Source of the DNA: Planctomycetota bacterium
GTDB lineage: Bacteria > Planctomycetota > UBA1135 > UBA2386
Direction: 5' to 3'
Assembly: GCA_947455805.1 (NCBI GenBank)
Contig: CANGSN010000199.1
Span: 1 to 6,361 of the forward strand
Length of the DNA: 6,361 bases
The notes under the pieces were generated by a model. That model was not told the origin of the DNA, made no database searches, and saw nothing but the letters and a program-made list of their open reading frames with translations. Both the position numbers and the translations under genes were made by a program. Position 1 is the first letter of the stretch, and each line of letters starts with the position of its first letter. Below, piece by piece: positions 4,815 through 6,361 of the stretch.

Positions 4815-5804
4815 TCAGCTGCGCACGCGCCGCTGCAGCAGGCGCCGCACGCCTTCGTCGGCGGCAGCGCCGAGCAGGATCACCGCGCCGACGACGACGA
4901 ACTCGAGGCGGTTGTCGGCGAGCGTCAGGTTGATCACGTTCGACAGCACCTGCATCAGCGCCACGCCGAGCACGAGGCCGAGCACGCTGCCTTCGCCGCC
5001 GCGCAGCGCGACGCCGCCGAGCACCGCGCCGGCGATCGCGTAGAGCTCGTAGAAGTTGCCGAAGGTCGCGGCCTGGACCGAGTTCACGTCGAGCATCAAG
5101 AGGCAGCCGCCGAAGCCGGCGAGCAGGCTGCAGGCGACGTAGGCGAGCAGCGTGAGCCGCGCGGTCGGCACGCCGGAGAAGCGCGCCGCCTCCTCGTTGC
5201 GACCGAGCGCGAACAGGTGCCGGCCCCAGACCGTGCGCGACCACAGCACCGCGGTGCCGGCGGCGAGCAGCAGCAGCACGAGCCCGACCACCGGCACCCG
5301 GCAGACACCGAGGTCGAGCGCGCCGATCGACAGCCAGCGCAGCCCCTCGGCGGCGGTGCCGACGCTCATCGACTGGTCGTCGCTGAACGCGCGCATGGCG
5401 CCGCGGTAGACCAGCAGTCCGCACAAGGTGACGACGAACGGCTGCAGCCGCAGCCCGACGACCAGGAAGCCGTGCCAGGCGCCGAGCAGCGCGCACAGCA
5501 GCAGCACCAGCAGCAGCGCCAGCGCCGGTGGCACGCCGGCGCCGACCAGGGCCGGCAGCACGCAACCGGCGACGCAGCAGACGGCGCCGATCGACAGGTC
5601 GATGCCGCCGGTGACGATGACGAACGCCGCGGCGAGGCTCAGGATGCAAAAGCGCCCGATGCGCGGCAGCAGGTTGTCGAGGTTCTGCGCCGACAGGAAG
5701 CGCGAATGGCCCTGGGAATCGACGGTCGCGAACGCACCGACCAACGCCACCACCAGCACCAGCAGGCCGATGCCGAGCACCTTGTTGCCGAGGATCCGCT
5801 TCAT
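4815..5804 (-). CDS. CUT2-family sugar ABC transporter permease (RbsC-like)
   Basis: A 329-residue membrane protein of the BPD_transp_2 family, forming the channel of a ribose/simple-sugar importer in the inner membrane. Long hydrophobic stretches lie near 9-27, 52-65, 71-88, 93-108, 111-133, 170-187, 216-237, 253-268, 273-291 and 300-314. Family signatures are VTGGIDLSIGAV (64-75), the cytoplasmic coupling loop GRHLFALGRNEEAARFSGV (195-213) and YAIAGAVLGGVALRGGEGSVLG (254-275, the conserved Gly-rich segment). The TM region after DLS is rich in cysteine (76, 77, 81), a minor oddity. The ATG at 5804-5802 overlaps the TGA of the ATPase gene (ATGA), indicating coupled translation and a 1:1 operon. 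The sugar cannot be read from the sequence; ribose, xylose, allose or inositol types all share these motifs. It converges on purN with 21 nt between the stop codons and no obvious hairpin there. Confidence 0.92.
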   Translation of the reverse strand: MKRILGNKVLGIGLLVLVVALVGAFATVDSQGHSRFLSAQNLDNLLPRIGRFCILSLAAAFVIVTGGIDLSIGAVCCVAGCVLPALVGAGVPPALALLLVLLLCALLGAWHGFLVVGLRLQPFVVTLCGLLVYRGAMRAFSDDQSMSVGTAAEGLRWLSIGALDLGVCRVPVVGLVLLLLAAGTAVLWSRTVWGRHLFALGRNEEAARFSGVPTARLTLLAYVACSLLAGFGGCLLMLDVNSVQAATFGNFYELYAIAGAVLGGVALRGGEGSVLGLVLGVALMQVLSNVINLTLADNRLEFVVVGAVILLGAAADEGVRRLLQRRVRS

Positions 5805-6361
5805 CGCCGCTCCGTTCCGGTCGCCAATGCCATGATCGAACGTTCGTCCGCCCACTCGCCCGCCAGTTCGCCGGCGAGCGCGCCTTCGTGCAGCACCAGC
5901 ACGCGGTCGGCCAGCGTGCGCACCTCGTCGAGCTCGGAGCTGACGAACAGCACCGCGGCACCGCGGCCCGCCAGTTCGTGCAGCCGCTGGTGGATCTCGG
6001 CGCGCGCGCCGACGTCGACGCCGCGCGTCGGCTCGTCGAGCAGCAGCACGCGCGGGGCGGCGGCCAGCCACTTGCCGAGCACGACCTTCTGCTGGTTGCC
6101 GCCCGACAACGTGCCGACGGCGACGTCGCCGCTGCTGGCGGCGATGGCGAGCTCGGCGATGCTGCGCTGGCACAGCGCCGCTTCGTAGGCGCGATCGACG
6201 AACACGCCGCGCGCGGCCAGCGTCGGCAGCGACAGGTTCTGCGCCACCGACGACGACAGCACGAGCCCCTGGTGCTTCCTGTCCTCGGGCAGCAGCACGA
6301 GGCCGGCGGCGACGGCGGCCCGCAGCGAGCCCGGCGCCAGCGCGCGCTCGCCGACGTGCAC
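5801..6361 (-). CDS. CUT2 sugar ABC transporter ATP-binding protein, C-terminal part (RbsA-like)
   Basis: The last 186 residues of an ATPase whose 5' part lies beyond the right edge; the GTG at the edge is probably an internal codon. Fragment residues show LPEDRKHQGLVLSSSVAQNL (24-43), typical of the second nucleotide-binding domain of RbsA/MglA/XylG-type proteins, then the signature LSGGNQQKVVLGKWL (85-99), Walker B VLLLDEP (105-111), the D-loop region TRGVDVGAR (112-120) and FVSSELDEV (139-147). As usual for second domains of this family, Ser stands where many ABC ATPases have the switch His. Walker A and the whole first domain are off the window. It hydrolyses ATP to drive the RbsC-like permease encoded downstream with a 4-nt overlap. 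The periplasmic binding protein, and possibly a second permease, should lie beyond the right edge. Confidence 0.92.
   Translation of the reverse strand: MHVGERALAPGSLRAAVAAGLVLLPEDRKHQGLVLSSSVAQNLSLPTLAARGVFVDRAYEAALCQRSIAELAIAASSGDVAVGTLSGGNQQKVVLGKWLAAAPRVLLLDEPTRGVDVGARAEIHQRLHELAGRGAAVLFVSSELDEVRTLADRVLVLHEGALAGELAGEWADERSIMALATGTERR

Noticed and set aside
5217..6188. Plus-strand 323-codon frame opposite the ABC transporter genes
   Set aside because: Gln/Ala/Arg-rich antisense image. The minus strand carries unmistakable permease and ATPase motifs in overlapping genes.

Overview
The window is very GC-rich coding DNA (roughly 70% by eye) with six protein genes, two of them cut by the window edges. 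The best guess for the source is a Planctomycetota bacterium or a metagenomic relative. The reasons are two secreted proteins sharing a roughly 110-residue module that I associate with that group, a PurN with the SGxGRTLxN type of phosphoribose loop, and starts that lack Shine-Dalgarno sequences. This placement is inference; no marker gene is present.

Left part (1-2394, + strand): the 3' end of a secreted or surface-type protein with EF-hand-like calcium loops, then a complete exported kelch-type beta-propeller protein. The C-terminal module of the first resembles the N-terminal module of the second. Between them lie about 200 nt with three perfect GC-rich hairpins.

Middle (2390-2662): a dense run of RNA-type structure follows the kelch gene. 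One 12-mer occurs three times in + / - / + orientation, so its middle copy can pair with either neighbour. Two further strong hairpins lie inside, and a 10-bp stem followed by TTCGTTT looks like the terminator. The first copy contains the kelch stop codon.

Right-middle (2663-4793, + strand): a stand-alone LON substrate-binding-domain protein, then a purine nucleoside phosphorylase-family protein overlapping purN by one base (TGATG). The last two look like a small purine-metabolism operon. The phosphorylase relative lacks several residues used for phosphate and purine binding in well-studied members.

Right edge (4815-6361, - strand): the permease and the C-terminal part of the ATPase of a CUT2 (ribose/simple-sugar) ABC importer, overlapping by ATGA. 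This operon reads toward purN, with 21 nt between the stop codons.

Three + strand starts have a -10-like hexamer 4-10 nt upstream and no ribosome binding site, which suggests leaderless transcripts. I see no tRNA, rRNA, CRISPR, transposase or phage gene. The most unusual items are the three-copy switch-like repeat and the residue-stripped phosphorylase.
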